Positions 1-11,975 of a DNA stretch of 64,000 nt are shown here, in pieces. The DNA lies in assembly GCA_002134785.1 (NCBI GenBank), contig MBQZ01000073.1:62001-126000 (forward strand), written 5' to 3'. The notes beneath the pieces are model-generated. The model was not told where the DNA came from. It did not search any database and saw only the letters and a list, made by a program, of their open reading frames with translations. The position numbers were made by a program, and so were the translations under genes. The DNA is from Crenothrix sp. D3 (GTDB taxonomy: Bacteria; Pseudomonadota; Gammaproteobacteria; Methylococcales; Methylomonadaceae). Position 1 is the stretch's first letter. Every line of letters starts with the position of its first letter.

Positions 1-701
1 ATGAGCGGGTCAAAGCGCAAGCCAATTTGCCAGCCGTGGGTTTGTACTTTAACCAACGCATCTAATCGGCGTTGTAAGCTAGGGGCTTTATCTTCTACTT
101 TGCGGGCAATATCATCAGGTGATAAGCTAAACGCCACCACACAATTGGCTATCGGTGGTCGATTTAATAGCGTTCTGACTTGGGTACTTTTAGTGCGTAA
201 TTCTAAAAACGCATTGGGGAGTGTTTCAAAAAACGGTAAAAAATGTTCGGCAAACGCGGTGACAGGTTCTAGGGCTAAGCTATCGCCATCGTAGCCCGAA
301 AAAAAATGCAGGGTTTCATTCGGCGAAGCGAGGCAAAGTTGCTGAATATCGGCTTGAAAATCTTCGTAATTGACGAATAAAACGTAATGCGCTGATTGAT
401 ACATCCCTTGTAAAAAACAGTAACGGCAATCATACAAGCAATTTAATACATGAGAAAAATAGTAGTTGCGTGCCGCGCCTATGCCGTAACCTGCGGGGGC
501 TGGTAATGCAAAATGCTGGTATTTTTCCGCTAAAATTAACGCTGGATTTTGTTTTTGTAGACGAAAATTTTGTGCTTTAGGATTAAATACTTGGGTGTAA
601 CGCTCACAACTAATGCGCCTTGCTTTGGGAAAGCGTGCCAAAATGTCAAGTACACGCGGGTGTTGTGCAATAGCGTCTTCAATGTAAATAGTATCTATCA
701 T
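1..701 (-). CDS. Spore-photolyase-like (SPL family) radical SAM protein, 3' end cut by window edge
   Basis: The frame read on the minus strand from the ATG at 699-701 stays open to the window edge (233 complete codons, C-terminus missing). Near residue 90 it carries a CxxxCxxC radical SAM cluster motif (CLYDCRYCFLQG), preceded by an Arg/Tyr-rich N-terminal segment typical of SPL-family proteins. Spore photoproduct lyases repair a spore-specific thymine dimer, but many non-sporulating proteobacteria carry SPL-family proteins of unknown role, so the function is left open. It is divergent from proC. The family call rests on the Cys motif and the surrounding sequence; the missing C-terminus prevents a check of the lyase-specific cysteine. 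Confidence 0.75.
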   Translation of the reverse strand, partial: MIDTIYIEDAIAQHPRVLDILARFPKARRISCERYTQVFNPKAQNFRLQKQNPALILAEKYQHFALPAPAGYGIGAARNYYFSHVLNCLYDCRYCFLQGMYQSAHYVLFVNYEDFQADIQQLCLASPNETLHFFSGYDGDSLALEPVTAFAEHFLPFFETLPNAFLELRTKSTQVRTLLNRPPIANCVVAFSLSPDDIARKVEDKAPSLQRRLDALVKVQTHGWQIGLRFDPL

Positions 702-817
702 TATGTAGTGGTAGTATCGTTTTCAATCCGTCAGTTTATAGGAAAAGTCTTGTGATTTATTGCATAGACCTCATATAGAGTAAAATACTTTCCATCATTA
801 CTAACATAACGTAAATC

Positions 818-1648
818 ATGAAAACAAATAAAATAGGTTTTATCGGCGGCGGCAATATGGCATCGAGCCTAATGAGTGGCTTGATTGCTAGCGGTCATCC
901 AGCGCAACAACTGTGGGTTTCAGATATTAATTCAGACGCACTCAGTCATTTGGCAGCCACGCTTAATGTGCATACTTCAACAAGTAACGATGACGTGATT
1001 AATGCAGTGGATGTCGTTGTGTTTGCTGTAAAACCGCAAATGTTAGCCGAAGTGGCTAAAAATGCTGCCATTTTAGTACGGCAAAAAAAATCACTGGTGG
1101 TTTCTATTGCAGCGGGTATTAGTCAAAATAGCTTAAGTCAATGGTTAGGTGTGGACACGGCGATTGTTCGCTGTATGCCAAATACACCTGCCTTAGTGCT
1201 AACAGGCGCGACCGCACTGCACGCCAACAGTAAAGTGAATACCCAACAACGTAATTTAGCCGAAACTATTTTACGTTCAGTCGGTATCGCGCTCTGGGTT
1301 GACGAGGAAAGCGAGTTAGATGCAGTAACAGCCGTATCAGGCAGTGGCCCTGCGTATTATTTCCTGCTGATGGAAGCGATGGAAAAAACAGCATTGGAAT
1401 TGGGGCTTAGTGCAAAAACCGCCCGTTTGTTGATACAACAAACAGCGTTAGGGGCGGCCAAAATTGCTTTGGAATCGTCTGAATCGCCTGAGCAATTACG
1501 CCAACGCGTGACTTCGCCCAATGGCACAACACATCAAGCGATAGAAACTTTTGTGCAAGGTGGTTTTAGTGAACTGGTTGCTAAAGCCATTCATGCCGCA
1601 TGTGACCGCTCTATTCAAATGTCTAAACAAGCGGAAGATAACGAATGA
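818..1648 (+). CDS. proC: Pyrroline-5-carboxylate reductase
   Basis: A 276-residue protein, the normal family length. It has an N-terminal Rossmann nucleotide-binding motif (IGFIGGGNMA, residues 6-15), the conserved RCMPNTPA segment near residue 125 and the signature VSGSGPAYYF near residue 173. It catalyses the last step of proline synthesis, reducing 1-pyrroline-5-carboxylate with NAD(P)H in the cytoplasm. The stop codon overlaps the start of the following yggT gene by 4 bases (ATGA), so the two are translationally coupled, as in other gammaproteobacteria. The yggS gene often found just upstream is absent here; an SPL-family gene reads away on the other strand instead. Confidence 0.97.
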   Translation: MKTNKIGFIGGGNMASSLMSGLIASGHPAQQLWVSDINSDALSHLAATLNVHTSTSNDDVINAVDVVVFAVKPQMLAEVAKNAAILVRQKKSLVVSIAAGISQNSLSQWLGVDTAIVRCMPNTPALVLTGATALHANSKVNTQQRNLAETILRSVGIALWVDEESELDAVTAVSGSGPAYYFLLMEAMEKTALELGLSAKTARLLIQQTALGAAKIALESSESPEQLRQRVTSPNGTTHQAIETFVQGGFSELVAKAIHAACDRSIQMSKQAEDNE

Positions 1649-2217
1649 ATTCTTATATGACTACTCCCGCAATTTTTTTAATCGGAACGCTGTTTGATTT
1701 GTACATCTTAGCTGTGTTATTGCGATTTTTATTACAATATTTCGGTGGTGATTTTTATAATCCAATTTCACAGTTTTTGATTAAAGCGACTCATCCGCCG
1801 TTAAAAGTATTGCGCCGTTTTGTTCCTGCGATTAGAAGAATAGATACAGCATCATTGGTATTGGTATTTGCGTTGCAAATAGTGGAGGATTTTTCCATTC
1901 GATTATTGGCAGGGCAGATGATTGGGATAGCCCCACAAGTTATTTTCTCAATATCTCACTTGATGGAGTTATTTATTGATATATTTATTTATTCTGTCTT
2001 TGCTAGGGCATTATTAAGTTGGTTTATGCCTGCGGGCTTTGATGCAGCGTCCTCTATTTTAACGAGCTTAACAGAACCACTACTCAAAACGTGTCGAAAA
2101 TTTATTCCCGATATGGGCGGCATGGATTTGTCACCTTTAGCAGCATTGTTGCTGTTGCAATTGGCGAAAATGTTTATACTGCCACCATTACATGGCTTAG
2201 CTAGCTTAGTCAGTTAA
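1645..2217 (+). CDS. yggT: YggT family integral membrane protein
   Basis: A 190-residue protein with two tandem YggT repeats. Each has a hydrophobic helix followed by a short Pro-containing helix; compare FYNPISQFLIKATHPPLK near residue 37 with SSILTSLTEPLLKTCRKF near residue 137. Expected in the inner membrane with about four membrane segments. The family's molecular role is not settled; osmotic-stress and cell-division/envelope links have been proposed. It overlaps proC by 4 bases and is probably co-expressed with it. A hairpin lies just downstream. Confidence 0.93.
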   Translation: MNSYMTTPAIFLIGTLFDLYILAVLLRFLLQYFGGDFYNPISQFLIKATHPPLKVLRRFVPAIRRIDTASLVLVFALQIVEDFSIRLLAGQMIGIAPQVIFSISHLMELFIDIFIYSVFARALLSWFMPAGFDAASSILTSLTEPLLKTCRKFIPDMGGMDLSPLAALLLLQLAKMFILPPLHGLASLVS

Positions 2218-2223
2218 ATAACA

Positions 2224-2253
2224 GTGACACAGGAAAAAATCCGCCTGTGTCAC
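2224..2253 (+). terminator. Hairpin after yggT, possible terminator
   Basis: Perfect 10-bp inverted repeat (GTGACACAGG / CCTGTGTCAC) with a 10-nt A-rich loop, starting 7 bases after the yggT stop. There is no clean T-tract behind it, so it may be a weak or factor-dependent terminator or an mRNA-stabilising hairpin. Confidence 0.45.
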
Positions 2254-2340
2254 ATAATTGCTTTTCAGAATTAATTAATTTTTATCTTTGTTATTTTTAC
2301 AATATAATCAAAAATCAGTAAAAAACTCATTGAATTACTT

Positions 2341-4211
<1,871 letters not shown>

Positions 4212-4257
4212 TTATTAATAGTGGTTAGGGTACAGAATACGATAAGAGGTTCTTTAC

Positions 4258-5262
4258 TTAATCATCAAAAAAATTATCCATTCCCACATCATCATAATTA
4301 TCGTAACTATCTGACGCAGTCTCATTTCTATCTTGATCCAATACTCGTTTGAACTGCACTAATGTTGGAATCACACTATTCATTTCAGTTAGATTAACAG
4401 AATAATTGCTATGAAGCCTCTGTATGGTCATCATGTCCTTAATGGCTTTCATAATGCAATTTATGTCTTGCACCAATAAATCTGATAATTTGCGGTGGGT
4501 GAAAAAAAACGCGAGCAATACCAATAAACCAGAAACCAACATAATGATGGCAACCATGCTCAGTTCGCTTAAGCCCAGTCCACTGGTGTAATAGTAAATA
4601 ATTTCCCAATCGGCGTTAGGTACTTTTACATGAATATTGTCAGATTTATCAGTATCAATTTTTGCCCCAGAAACTCCTAAGAATAGTTGGTCTTGCTTTA
4701 ATTCAATGTAATCCTCATCAGCTGCGGCTGTGCGTATATTTTTACTGATAAAGTCATAATTTAAACTGACCAAAATCACACCAACAACTTCATTATTCCG
4801 TTTAATTCCGCGTGTTATTGCAAGATGTCTATCGGCACCTTGTTCGCCCTGTATGCTAGGTAGTCTATCTTTGGCAAAGGTTTCTCGTACCATTTCAATA
4901 TCGGCAAATCCCATTTTTGGCACAATTTGATCATCAGTCGGACTAACACCTGGCACAAACAAACGTACTTTTAACACTTCTGGAAAGTATTTTTCTAATT
5001 TTGTGGCTGTCGCACTTAACTGACTGGGATTTGCATTAGCAATAATCGCTAACACCTCTGGATCATCGACCATCTTATCTATCGTTTTATTAAGCAACTC
5101 TATTTGTGCTGATAATGTTGCTGCCGTTGCTTTGGCAACAGCCATTGCAGCACCCTCTTTGGAGTGTACTACTGTAATATGGGACATCCAATAAACACCC
5201 GAACCAGAAATCAAAAACAGCAGCATCGTCATTGCTGCTAACCAAGAAAAAAGTCGTACCAT
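4258..5262 (-). CDS. Membrane-anchored sensor-like protein, resembles the stand-alone N-terminal part of long AlgC
   Basis: A 334-residue protein: membrane segment about 5-27, periplasmic region about 28-228 with a Cache-like pattern (ITRGIKRNNEVVGVILVSLN near 149-168), second membrane segment about 234-255, then a cytoplasmic helical part with an acidic tail (DNYDDVGMDNFFDD). No kinase, cyclase, methyl-accepting or mutase domain follows. It sits between dut and argB, the place occupied in pseudomonads and relatives by algC, whose long forms begin with a two-helix membrane/periplasmic extension. I infer it is that extension surviving without the phosphohexomutase domain. The start at 5262 has a good ribosome site (GGGAG). 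Function unknown. Confidence 0.7.
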   Translation of the reverse strand: MVRLFSWLAAMTMLLFLISGSGVYWMSHITVVHSKEGAAMAVAKATAATLSAQIELLNKTIDKMVDDPEVLAIIANANPSQLSATATKLEKYFPEVLKVRLFVPGVSPTDDQIVPKMGFADIEMVRETFAKDRLPSIQGEQGADRHLAITRGIKRNNEVVGVILVSLNYDFISKNIRTAAADEDYIELKQDQLFLGVSGAKIDTDKSDNIHVKVPNADWEIIYYYTSGLGLSELSMVAIIMLVSGLLVLLAFFFTHRKLSDLLVQDINCIMKAIKDMMTIQRLHSNYSVNLTEMNSVIPTLVQFKRVLDQDRNETASDSYDNYDDVGMDNFFDD

Positions 5263-5288
5263 TGTTATACTCCCGAATAATGTATCGT

Positions 5289-5744
5289 TTAATGACGACC
5301 CGTGTGACCAAAGCCACCCTGACCGCGCGAGCTTTGATCAAACTCTTCAACTTGCTCAAATTCCACTTGTACAATGGGAACAAAAACCATTTGTGCAATC
5401 CTTTCTCCAACATTAATAGTAAAGCTGGTATCACTGCGATTCCAACAAGAGACAAACACCTGCCCCTGATAGTCGGAATCAATCAATCCAACTAAGTTAC
5501 CCAACACAATACCGTGTTTATGTCCTAAGCCTGAGCGCGGCAATAAAACAGCCGCTAACGTGGAATCATCAATATGAATTGCTAAGCCTGTTGGAATCAA
5601 TAGACTGTCGCCCGCGTTTAACACCACAGCTTCCGCCAAACACGCTCGCAAATCTAAACCCGCTGAGCCTGTTGTTGCGTAATCAGGTAAGGGAATTTCT
5701 TTACCTAGCCGCGCATCCAAAATTTTAAGTTGTATTTTTTTCAT
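5289..5744 (-). CDS. dut: Deoxyuridine 5'-triphosphate nucleotidohydrolase (dUTPase)
   Basis: A 151-residue trimeric dUTPase, exactly the E. coli length when started at MKKIQLK (5744), which is preceded by AGAGAG. A start five codons upstream is possible but would lengthen the overlap with coaBC and lose that ribosome site. Family motifs are visible: motif 1 AGLDLRA, motif 2 [10 protein letters not shown], motif 3 [10 protein letters not shown], motif 4 RIAQMVF, and the C-terminal Gly/Arg-rich motif 5 ([10 protein letters not shown]). It removes dUTP to prevent uracil incorporation into DNA and supplies dUMP for thymidylate. The start overlaps the coaBC 3' end by 20 bases. Confidence 0.96.
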   Translation of the reverse strand: MKKIQLKILDARLGKEIPLPDYATTGSAGLDLRACLAEAVVLNAGDSLLIPTGLAIHIDDSTLAAVLLPRSGLGHKHGIVLGNLVGLIDSDYQGQVFVSCWNRSDTSFTINVGERIAQMVFVPIVQVEFEQVEEFDQSSRGQGGFGHTGRH

Positions 5745-6927
5745 TAAATCTCTCTGCACATAACAAAATCAATTGTTCTGCTAATTTTGTTTTATCCATC
5801 ATTGCTAAAGTTTTTTGACCTGTTTTCCAAAAAACCTGCAACGCATTTTGTTCGCTATCAAACCCGCCCTGCTCTCTCCCTACCCAGTTTGCGGCAATCA
5901 TATCGAGATTTTTTTCGTGTAATTTCTTTTGCGCGTAGCTTTCCAGATTATCGGTTTCTGCGGCAAAACCCACCGTAAATGGGGGTGTATTCAACTGTGA
6001 GACGGTTGCCAAAATATCATTGGTCTTTTGCAGGATTATAGTGGTTTGTCGCGCTTGTTTTTTTATTTTCTGAGATTCTGTGGTAATTGGACTGTAATCA
6101 GCCACTGCCGCCGCGCCAATATACAGTTCACAGTAAGGAGCTTGTGCCATCACCGCTTCGTACATTTGTGCTGCGGTTTCTACTTGCAATAGTTCGACCG
6201 AATCAGGTGCGACCAGATTGACGGGGCCGCTCACCAGTGTCACTTTCGCGCCCGCTTGCACTGCTGCTCTCGCCAGTGCGTACCCCATTTTTCCTGAACT
6301 ACGATTAGTGATATAGCGTACAGGATCTAACGGTTCACGCGTAGGGCCTGCACTGATTAATACCCGTAAACCCTGTAAACAGGGCGCGATAGGCTGCACC
6401 AATAATCGTTCACAAATAGTCGCAGGTTCTGACATTCTACCCAATCCTGTCTCACCACAGGCTTGTTCGCCTTGCTCAGGATTAATAATCGTTACCCCAT
6501 GCGCTTTGAGTTTAGCAATATTTTCTTGCGTGACCGTCTTATGCCACATTGCCTGATTCATCGCAGGTGCAATATAAACAGGACATTCAGCCGCTAAATA
6601 AAGCGTTGATAGTAAATCATTCGCTAAACCATGACTACATTTAGCAATGATATTCGCGGTAGCAGGGGCAATCAGCAACACATCGGCCCACCTCGCCAAA
6701 CTAATATGACTCATGGCAGTTTCAGCATCCGCATTCAATAGTTCAGTATGGACTGGATTACCCGACAATGCTTGAAAAGTCAGCGGACTAATAAACTGAG
6801 TCGCAGACTCAGTCATCACTACCCTTACTTCACAGCCTTGTTTACGCAACAACCTAACCAATTCAGCCGACTTATAAGCCGCAATTCCCCCGCTAACGCC
6901 CACTAAAATGTGCTTATTAATAGTCAT
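5725..6927 (-). CDS. coaBC: Bifunctional phosphopantothenoylcysteine decarboxylase / phosphopantothenate-cysteine ligase
   Basis: A 400-residue bifunctional coenzyme A synthesis enzyme. The N-terminal CoaC half is an FMN-dependent decarboxylase: [10 protein letters not shown], the PAMNQAMW substrate loop and the catalytic-Cys flap [11 protein letters not shown]. The C-terminal CoaB half is the ligase: [20 protein letters not shown] from about residue 190 and FAAETDN near residue 320. I place the start at 6927 ([10 protein letters not shown]), since the 18 codons of open frame upstream are not family-like. It overlaps dut and is divergent from radC. Confidence 0.95.
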   Translation of the reverse strand: MTINKHILVGVSGGIAAYKSAELVRLLRKQGCEVRVVMTESATQFISPLTFQALSGNPVHTELLNADAETAMSHISLARWADVLLIAPATANIIAKCSHGLANDLLSTLYLAAECPVYIAPAMNQAMWHKTVTQENIAKLKAHGVTIINPEQGEQACGETGLGRMSEPATICERLLVQPIAPCLQGLRVLISAGPTREPLDPVRYITNRSSGKMGYALARAAVQAGAKVTLVSGPVNLVAPDSVELLQVETAAQMYEAVMAQAPYCELYIGAAAVADYSPITTESQKIKKQARQTTIILQKTNDILATVSQLNTPPFTVGFAAETDNLESYAQKKLHEKNLDMIAANWVGREQGGFDSEQNALQVFWKTGQKTLAMMDKTKLAEQLILLCAERFNEKNTT

Positions 6928-7014
6928 ACTCAGAAACGAATAAAAGGTAGTATTATGGCAAGTCTGGAAAAATTCTTCCATGCCTAATTTTTAACGATAA
7001 CAAGGAAACGCTTT

Positions 7015-7689
7015 ATGGGGATTAAGGATTGGCTAGTAGAAGACAGACCTAGAGAAAAATTATTGCAACGGGGTTCAGGGGCGTTGACCGATGCTGAATT
7101 ATTAGCCATCTTCCTACGCACGGGCGTACAAGGTAAATCAGCCGTTGATTTAGCACGCGACTTACTGGCTGACTTTGGCTCTTTAAAAGCCCTACTCGAT
7201 GCCGATCACCAACGATTTTGTCAAGCACATGGTTTAGGTGATGCTAAATATGCACAACTGCAAGCTGTACTGGAAATGGCAAAACGCCATTTCAAAGAAG
7301 TCCTACAACGCGGTGATGTTCTAAGCAGTCCCGACATTACCCGCGCTTATCTTAGCGCACAACTACGCGGTTACAGTTACGAAGTGTTTGCCTGTTTATT
7401 TCTCGACAATCAACATCGCGTCATTCAATTAGATGAATTATTCAGAGGCACGATAGATGGCGCGAGCGTTTACCCCAGAGAAGTCGTTAAAAAAGCCCTG
7501 CATCACAACGCCGCCGCCGTCATTTTTGCCCATAACCATCCCTCAGGAATAGCAGAACCCAGTGCCGCCGATAAGCACATTACTGAAAAGCTCAAACAAG
7601 CCTTAGCATTATTTGATATCCGCGTTTTAGATCATTTTATTATTGGTGACGGACAGCCTTATTCTTTCGCAGAACATGGTTTGCTTTAA
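7015..7689 (+). CDS. radC: RadC/YsxA family JAB-domain protein
   Basis: A 224-residue protein. The N-terminal helix-hairpin-helix-like region (residues 1-100) is followed by a JAB/MPN+ metalloprotease-like domain with the metal-site motif HNHPSG (residues 177-182), a conserved Glu upstream and the downstream [15 protein letters not shown] segment. The start has a strong ribosome site (AAGGAA). Despite the name, a direct role in recombinational repair is not firmly established; JAB-fold proteins often act as isopeptidases. It is divergent from coaBC, an arrangement conserved in many gammaproteobacteria. Confidence 0.95.
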   Translation: MGIKDWLVEDRPREKLLQRGSGALTDAELLAIFLRTGVQGKSAVDLARDLLADFGSLKALLDADHQRFCQAHGLGDAKYAQLQAVLEMAKRHFKEVLQRGDVLSSPDITRAYLSAQLRGYSYEVFACLFLDNQHRVIQLDELFRGTIDGASVYPREVVKKALHHNAAAVIFAHNHPSGIAEPSAADKHITEKLKQALALFDIRVLDHFIIGDGQPYSFAEHGLL

Positions 7690-7761
7690 AGCCGTTGTTG
7701 ATAAAACAAAGCAGTCATTCAAATCGTCTGTCGCTTTTCGTGTGTCAATCCGCTAACAAGC

Positions 7762-7767
7762 TATAAT
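7762..7767 (+). promoter_or_regulatory. Candidate -10 element upstream of rdgC
   Basis: A consensus TATAAT hexamer 30 bases upstream of the rdgC start. No convincing -35 box stands at the usual 16-18 bp distance, so this is a low-confidence promoter call. Confidence 0.3.
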
Positions 7768-7797
7768 ACACGACCATTATTTTTATAGGATTACCGT

Positions 7798-8703
7798 ATG
7801 TGGTTTAAAAATCTGAGTATTTTTCGCTTGACTGAAGAATTTACGTTAACAGCTGAAGAGCTAGAGGAAAAACTCGCTGTTATAGAGTTTCGTCCGTGTG
7901 GTTCACATGAAGATTTTTCGTTGGGCTGGGTGTCACCTATCGGTAAAGCATCACCACTGGTACATAGTGCAAACGGTTTTATGATGATTTGCACCAAAAA
8001 AGAAGAGCGTGTATTACCCGCTTCGGTACTAAATGAAATGATGCAGGAAAAAATTGAGGCAACCGAAGAAGCAGAAGGACGTAAATTATCGAAAAAAGAA
8101 CGCACGGCGATTAAAGATGAGCTGATTTTTGAATTATTACCGCGTGCATTTACGTTTTCACGCAAGTTGTATGCGTATATTGATGTGAAAGGCGGCTTTT
8201 TAGTGGTCGATTCTGCTTCTACGAATAAAGCGGAAGATTTGCTCAGTTTATTGCGCAAATGTTTGGGTTCATTACCAGCTGTGCCGTTGAATACGGTGGA
8301 AAAACCGATTGCGACCATGACTGAGTGGCTATTAACGCAAGAAACACCTAAGGATGTGAAGATTGAAGATGAATGTGAATTACGCGCTCCTGAGGAAGCA
8401 GGCGGGGTGATTCGTTGTAAACGTCATGATTTAGCGTTACCAGAAATTAAAAATCATCTGGATATTGGTAAGCAAGTGATTAAACTGGCATTAACGTGGA
8501 ATGAGCGTTTAAGTTTTATTCTTGATGAGAATTTATCGGTTAAACGCTTAAAGTTTTTGGATTTGATTCAAGACCAAGTGACTGATACTGATGCGCATGA
8601 TGAAGCGGAAAGGTTTGATGTAGATTTTTCGATTATGTCACTGGAATTGGCTAATTTTATTCCGCGTTTGCTGGAAATTTTTGGCGGTGAATTGAAGGCA
8701 TAA
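7798..8703 (+). CDS. rdgC: Recombination-associated protein RdgC
   Basis: A 301-residue protein, the usual RdgC length. The N-terminus MWFKNLSIFRL and the motif FRPCGSHEDFSLGWVSP (near residues 31-48) are diagnostic of the family. RdgC forms a ring-shaped dimer that coats double-stranded DNA and restrains RecA-driven recombination; it is largely confined to beta- and gammaproteobacteria. It is a single-gene unit, preceded by a TATAAT box and followed within a few bases by a strong bidirectional hairpin terminator shared with the convergent lipoprotein gene. Confidence 0.97.
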   Translation: MWFKNLSIFRLTEEFTLTAEELEEKLAVIEFRPCGSHEDFSLGWVSPIGKASPLVHSANGFMMICTKKEERVLPASVLNEMMQEKIEATEEAEGRKLSKKERTAIKDELIFELLPRAFTFSRKLYAYIDVKGGFLVVDSASTNKAEDLLSLLRKCLGSLPAVPLNTVEKPIATMTEWLLTQETPKDVKIEDECELRAPEEAGGVIRCKRHDLALPEIKNHLDIGKQVIKLALTWNERLSFILDENLSVKRLKFLDLIQDQVTDTDAHDEAERFDVDFSIMSLELANFIPRLLEIFGGELKA

Positions 8704-8706
8704 AAA

Positions 8707-8737
8707 AAGCCCAGTGGCATAACACCACTGGGCTTTT
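8707..8737. terminator. Bidirectional terminator between rdgC and lpp-like gene
   Basis: An 11-bp perfect stem (AAGCCCAGTGG / CCACTGGGCTT) with a 7-nt loop. It has A residues on the left and T residues on the right, so it can act as a Rho-independent terminator in either direction. It lies between two convergent genes. Confidence 0.9.
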
Positions 8738-8760
8738 CCATGCCGTTAAGCAATGAGAAA

Positions 8761-9039
8761 TTATTTTCTCATTGTTTTTGCGAACATTGCATCCAATTTG
8801 CTGTTAGTTTCTTGTGCGTATTGTGCAGCACGGTTAGCAGCAGCTTCAGCAGCAGCAGCTTGAGCAGATGCTGAATCAGCAGCTGATTTAGCAGAAGCAG
8901 CGTCAGAAGAAGCTTGTGAAACTGAAGATTTCAAACCGTCAATTTGTGTTTGTAGGTTTGCAATGTCATCGTTAGTAGCACAACCAACAACTAAGCTAGC
9001 AACTAAAGCGATCATAGATAATTTTACGATTTTTTTCAT
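8761..9039 (-). CDS. Lpp/OprI-type murein lipoprotein
   Basis: A 92-residue protein. The signal peptide ends in a lipobox (LVVGC, Cys20). The mature part is a heptad-type Ala/Ser-rich helix (SAKSAADSASAQAAAAEAA) that should form a trimeric coiled coil, and the C-terminus ends in Met-Arg-Lys. A C-terminal Lys is the residue that L,D-transpeptidases link to peptidoglycan in E. coli Lpp. It likely tethers the outer membrane to the cell wall. An L,D-transpeptidase gene lies immediately upstream on the same strand, and a strong promoter separates the two. Confidence 0.9.
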   Translation of the reverse strand: MKKIVKLSMIALVASLVVGCATNDDIANLQTQIDGLKSSVSQASSDAASAKSAADSASAQAAAAEAAANRAAQYAQETNSKLDAMFAKTMRK

Positions 9040-9088
9040 TTTTATTTACCTTGGTTTTTGAGAGTTATATGAACATAAAGCTGGGACT

Positions 9089-9118
9089 AATTTACCACTG
9101 CCCGTGGCATTTTTGCAA
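9089..9118 (-). promoter_or_regulatory. Strong sigma-70-type promoter for the murein lipoprotein gene
   Basis: On the minus strand, TTGCAA (-35) and TAAATT (-10) are separated by 18 bp, about 50 bp upstream of the lipoprotein start. A short hairpin (CCAC/GTGG) lies inside the spacer. Its position directly after the L,D-transpeptidase stop gives the abundant lipoprotein its own transcription start. Confidence 0.6.
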
Positions 9119-9120
9119 CT

Positions 9121-9903
9121 TTATTTTATTTTTACGACTGTTCCCGTATCTAACCATTGGCTTAATTGATCGATTTGACTGTTAGTCAATGCGATACAAC
9201 CATGCGTCCAGTCAAATGCTTGGTGAACCCTTATATCCCCAGCACCTATACCATGTATGCCTATTTGCCCACCTAATGGCGTATTTTGTGGAGGGGTTAC
9301 GTTTAGCTGCTCGGCGGCAGCAATACTGAGATAATCTGACTGACTAATTACACCACGTTTCAATGCAATTTCAGCATCTTGCTTGGAAGGATAAGTTAAG
9401 CCAAAAAATTTATGAAAATTACTTTTTTCGCCTACCCAGCCAATTCTATAATTGCCATAAGGGGTAATATCATCACCACGATGACCTTTTAATCCTGCAC
9501 CTTTTCGACCGATGGCAATGCCATTAAGCGTTTCGAGCGTCTGCTCACCTTTTTTTACTTCAATTTTGTGTGCTTTGGTATCCACTAATAACCAAATACT
9601 ACTATTCACATTCGCTGGAACAGAGCTAACTGTACTTACTGGAACACGGTTGACTATATTCGCTGGAACAGAACTGACTGCACTTACTGGAACACGGTTG
9701 ACTATATTCGCTGGAACAGAGCTAACTGCACTTACTGGAACACGGTTGACTATATTCGCTGGAACAGAGCTAACTGCACTCACTGGAACACGGCTAACTG
9801 CATTCGCTGGAATAGATCCGAATACATTCACTGGAACAGGATTATCTGCATTTACTGCAAAAGAGAAAAAACCACAACACAATAATATACAAATTCGTAA
9901 CAT
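9121..9903 (-). CDS. L,D-transpeptidase (YkuD domain) with N-terminal tandem repeats
   Basis: A 260-residue exported enzyme. Signal peptide residues 1-19; then about residues 22-100 consist of a near-perfect alternation of two octapeptides, RVPVSAVS and SVPANIVN; then a YkuD domain from about residue 102 (SIWLLVDTKAHKIEVKKGEQ) to the end. The catalytic region is intact: HGIGAGDIRVHQ and then THGCIALTN with nucleophile Cys236. Such enzymes make 3-3 crosslinks or attach lipoproteins to peptidoglycan. The adjacent Lpp-type gene with C-terminal Lys makes it the obvious candidate ligase for that anchor. The repeat linker is unusual for the family and may act as a spacer. Confidence 0.9.
   Translation of the reverse strand: MLRICILLCCGFFSFAVNADNPVPVNVFGSIPANAVSRVPVSAVSSVPANIVNRVPVSAVSSVPANIVNRVPVSAVSSVPANIVNRVPVSTVSSVPANVNSSIWLLVDTKAHKIEVKKGEQTLETLNGIAIGRKGAGLKGHRGDDITPYGNYRIGWVGEKSNFHKFFGLTYPSKQDAEIALKRGVISQSDYLSIAAAEQLNVTPPQNTPLGGQIGIHGIGAGDIRVHQAFDWTHGCIALTNSQIDQLSQWLDTGTVVKIK
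9611..9850. repeat. 48-bp in-frame tandem repeat within the L,D-transpeptidase gene
   Basis: Four near-identical 48-bp units start at 9611, 9659, 9707 and 9755, with a diverged partial unit from 9803. Each unit is two diverged 24-bp halves. The repeat keeps frame and encodes the paired octapeptides; differences between units are few, which points to recent expansion. Confidence 0.9.
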
Positions 9904-9972
9904 AATTAAATCTACACTGAAAAAGAATTTTGGTGTACTTTATTCCACCACCAACGTTAATTGTCGCATTAA

Positions 9973-11616
<1,644 letters not shown>

Positions 11617-11624
11617 AAAAACCT

Positions 11625-11655
11625 GAGTAGAGACGCGTATAGCGCGTCTCTACTC
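11625..11655. repeat. Palindromic element (GTAGAGACGCG type), also likely terminator of pgm
   Basis: A 13-bp perfect stem (GAGTAGAGACGCG / CGCGTCTCTACTC) with a 5-nt loop, beginning 9 bases after the pgm stop. The core GTAGAGACGCG/CGCGTCTCTAC recurs as a perfect palindrome inside the hydrogenase-like large-subunit gene at 28394-28421, so this is a dispersed repeat and not only a terminator. Confidence 0.85.
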
Positions 11656-11678
11656 ATTCATTCCCTCAAATACCTGTA

Positions 11679-11975
11679 TTACCAAGACAAGCGCAGACTG
11701 TTGTTTGGATATTGTGGTTGAGTATAGATAACTGGCGGTTGCTGATAATAATGAGCTGGTGGTTGTGGGTAATAGCGAACCTCTGGTTGCTGATAATAAC
11801 GAACGGGGGGTTGCTGATAGTAACGCACCTCTGGTTGTTGGTAATAGTAATTACGGTGATGCCCATGATGCCCCCAACCATGACCACGGTGTCCAGAATC
11901 ATCATCAGCGTAAGATAGTGGGGGAAAAAAGATGACGGCTGCAATTAATTGGGTTAAAAAAATTATTTTTTTCAT
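11679..11975 (-). CDS. Small exported His- and YYQQP-repeat protein
   Basis: A 98-residue protein of no recognised family. Signal peptide residues 1-23 (cleavage after SYA), an acidic/His-rich segment (DDDSGHRGHGWGHHGHH, residues 24-40), then about five 8-residue repeats of the type YYQQPEVR/YYQQPPVR (residues 44-83) and a short tail. The His cluster could bind metal; the Tyr/Gln/Pro repeats suggest an extended envelope or surface protein. Both ideas are inference. A second overlapping frame on the same strand reflects the repetitive composition. The signal peptide and repeat structure support it as a real gene. Confidence 0.7.
   Translation of the reverse strand: MKKIIFLTQLIAAVIFFPPLSYADDDSGHRGHGWGHHGHHRNYYYQQPEVRYYQQPPVRYYQQPEVRYYPQPPAHYYQQPPVIYTQPQYPNNSLRLSW

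Noticed and set aside
1-294. Plus-strand open frame of 97 codons at the left edge
   Set aside because: It is antisense to the radical SAM gene, which has a clear CxxxCxxC motif; the plus-strand product has no domain, signal or good start.
7791-8318. 175-codon minus-strand frame inside rdgC
   Set aside because: Antisense shadow; rdgC on the plus strand is unmistakable and full length.
9611-9850. Possible CRISPR-like array of regular repeats
   Set aside because: Units are directly contiguous with no variable spacers, keep frame and encode octapeptides; no cas gene is nearby.
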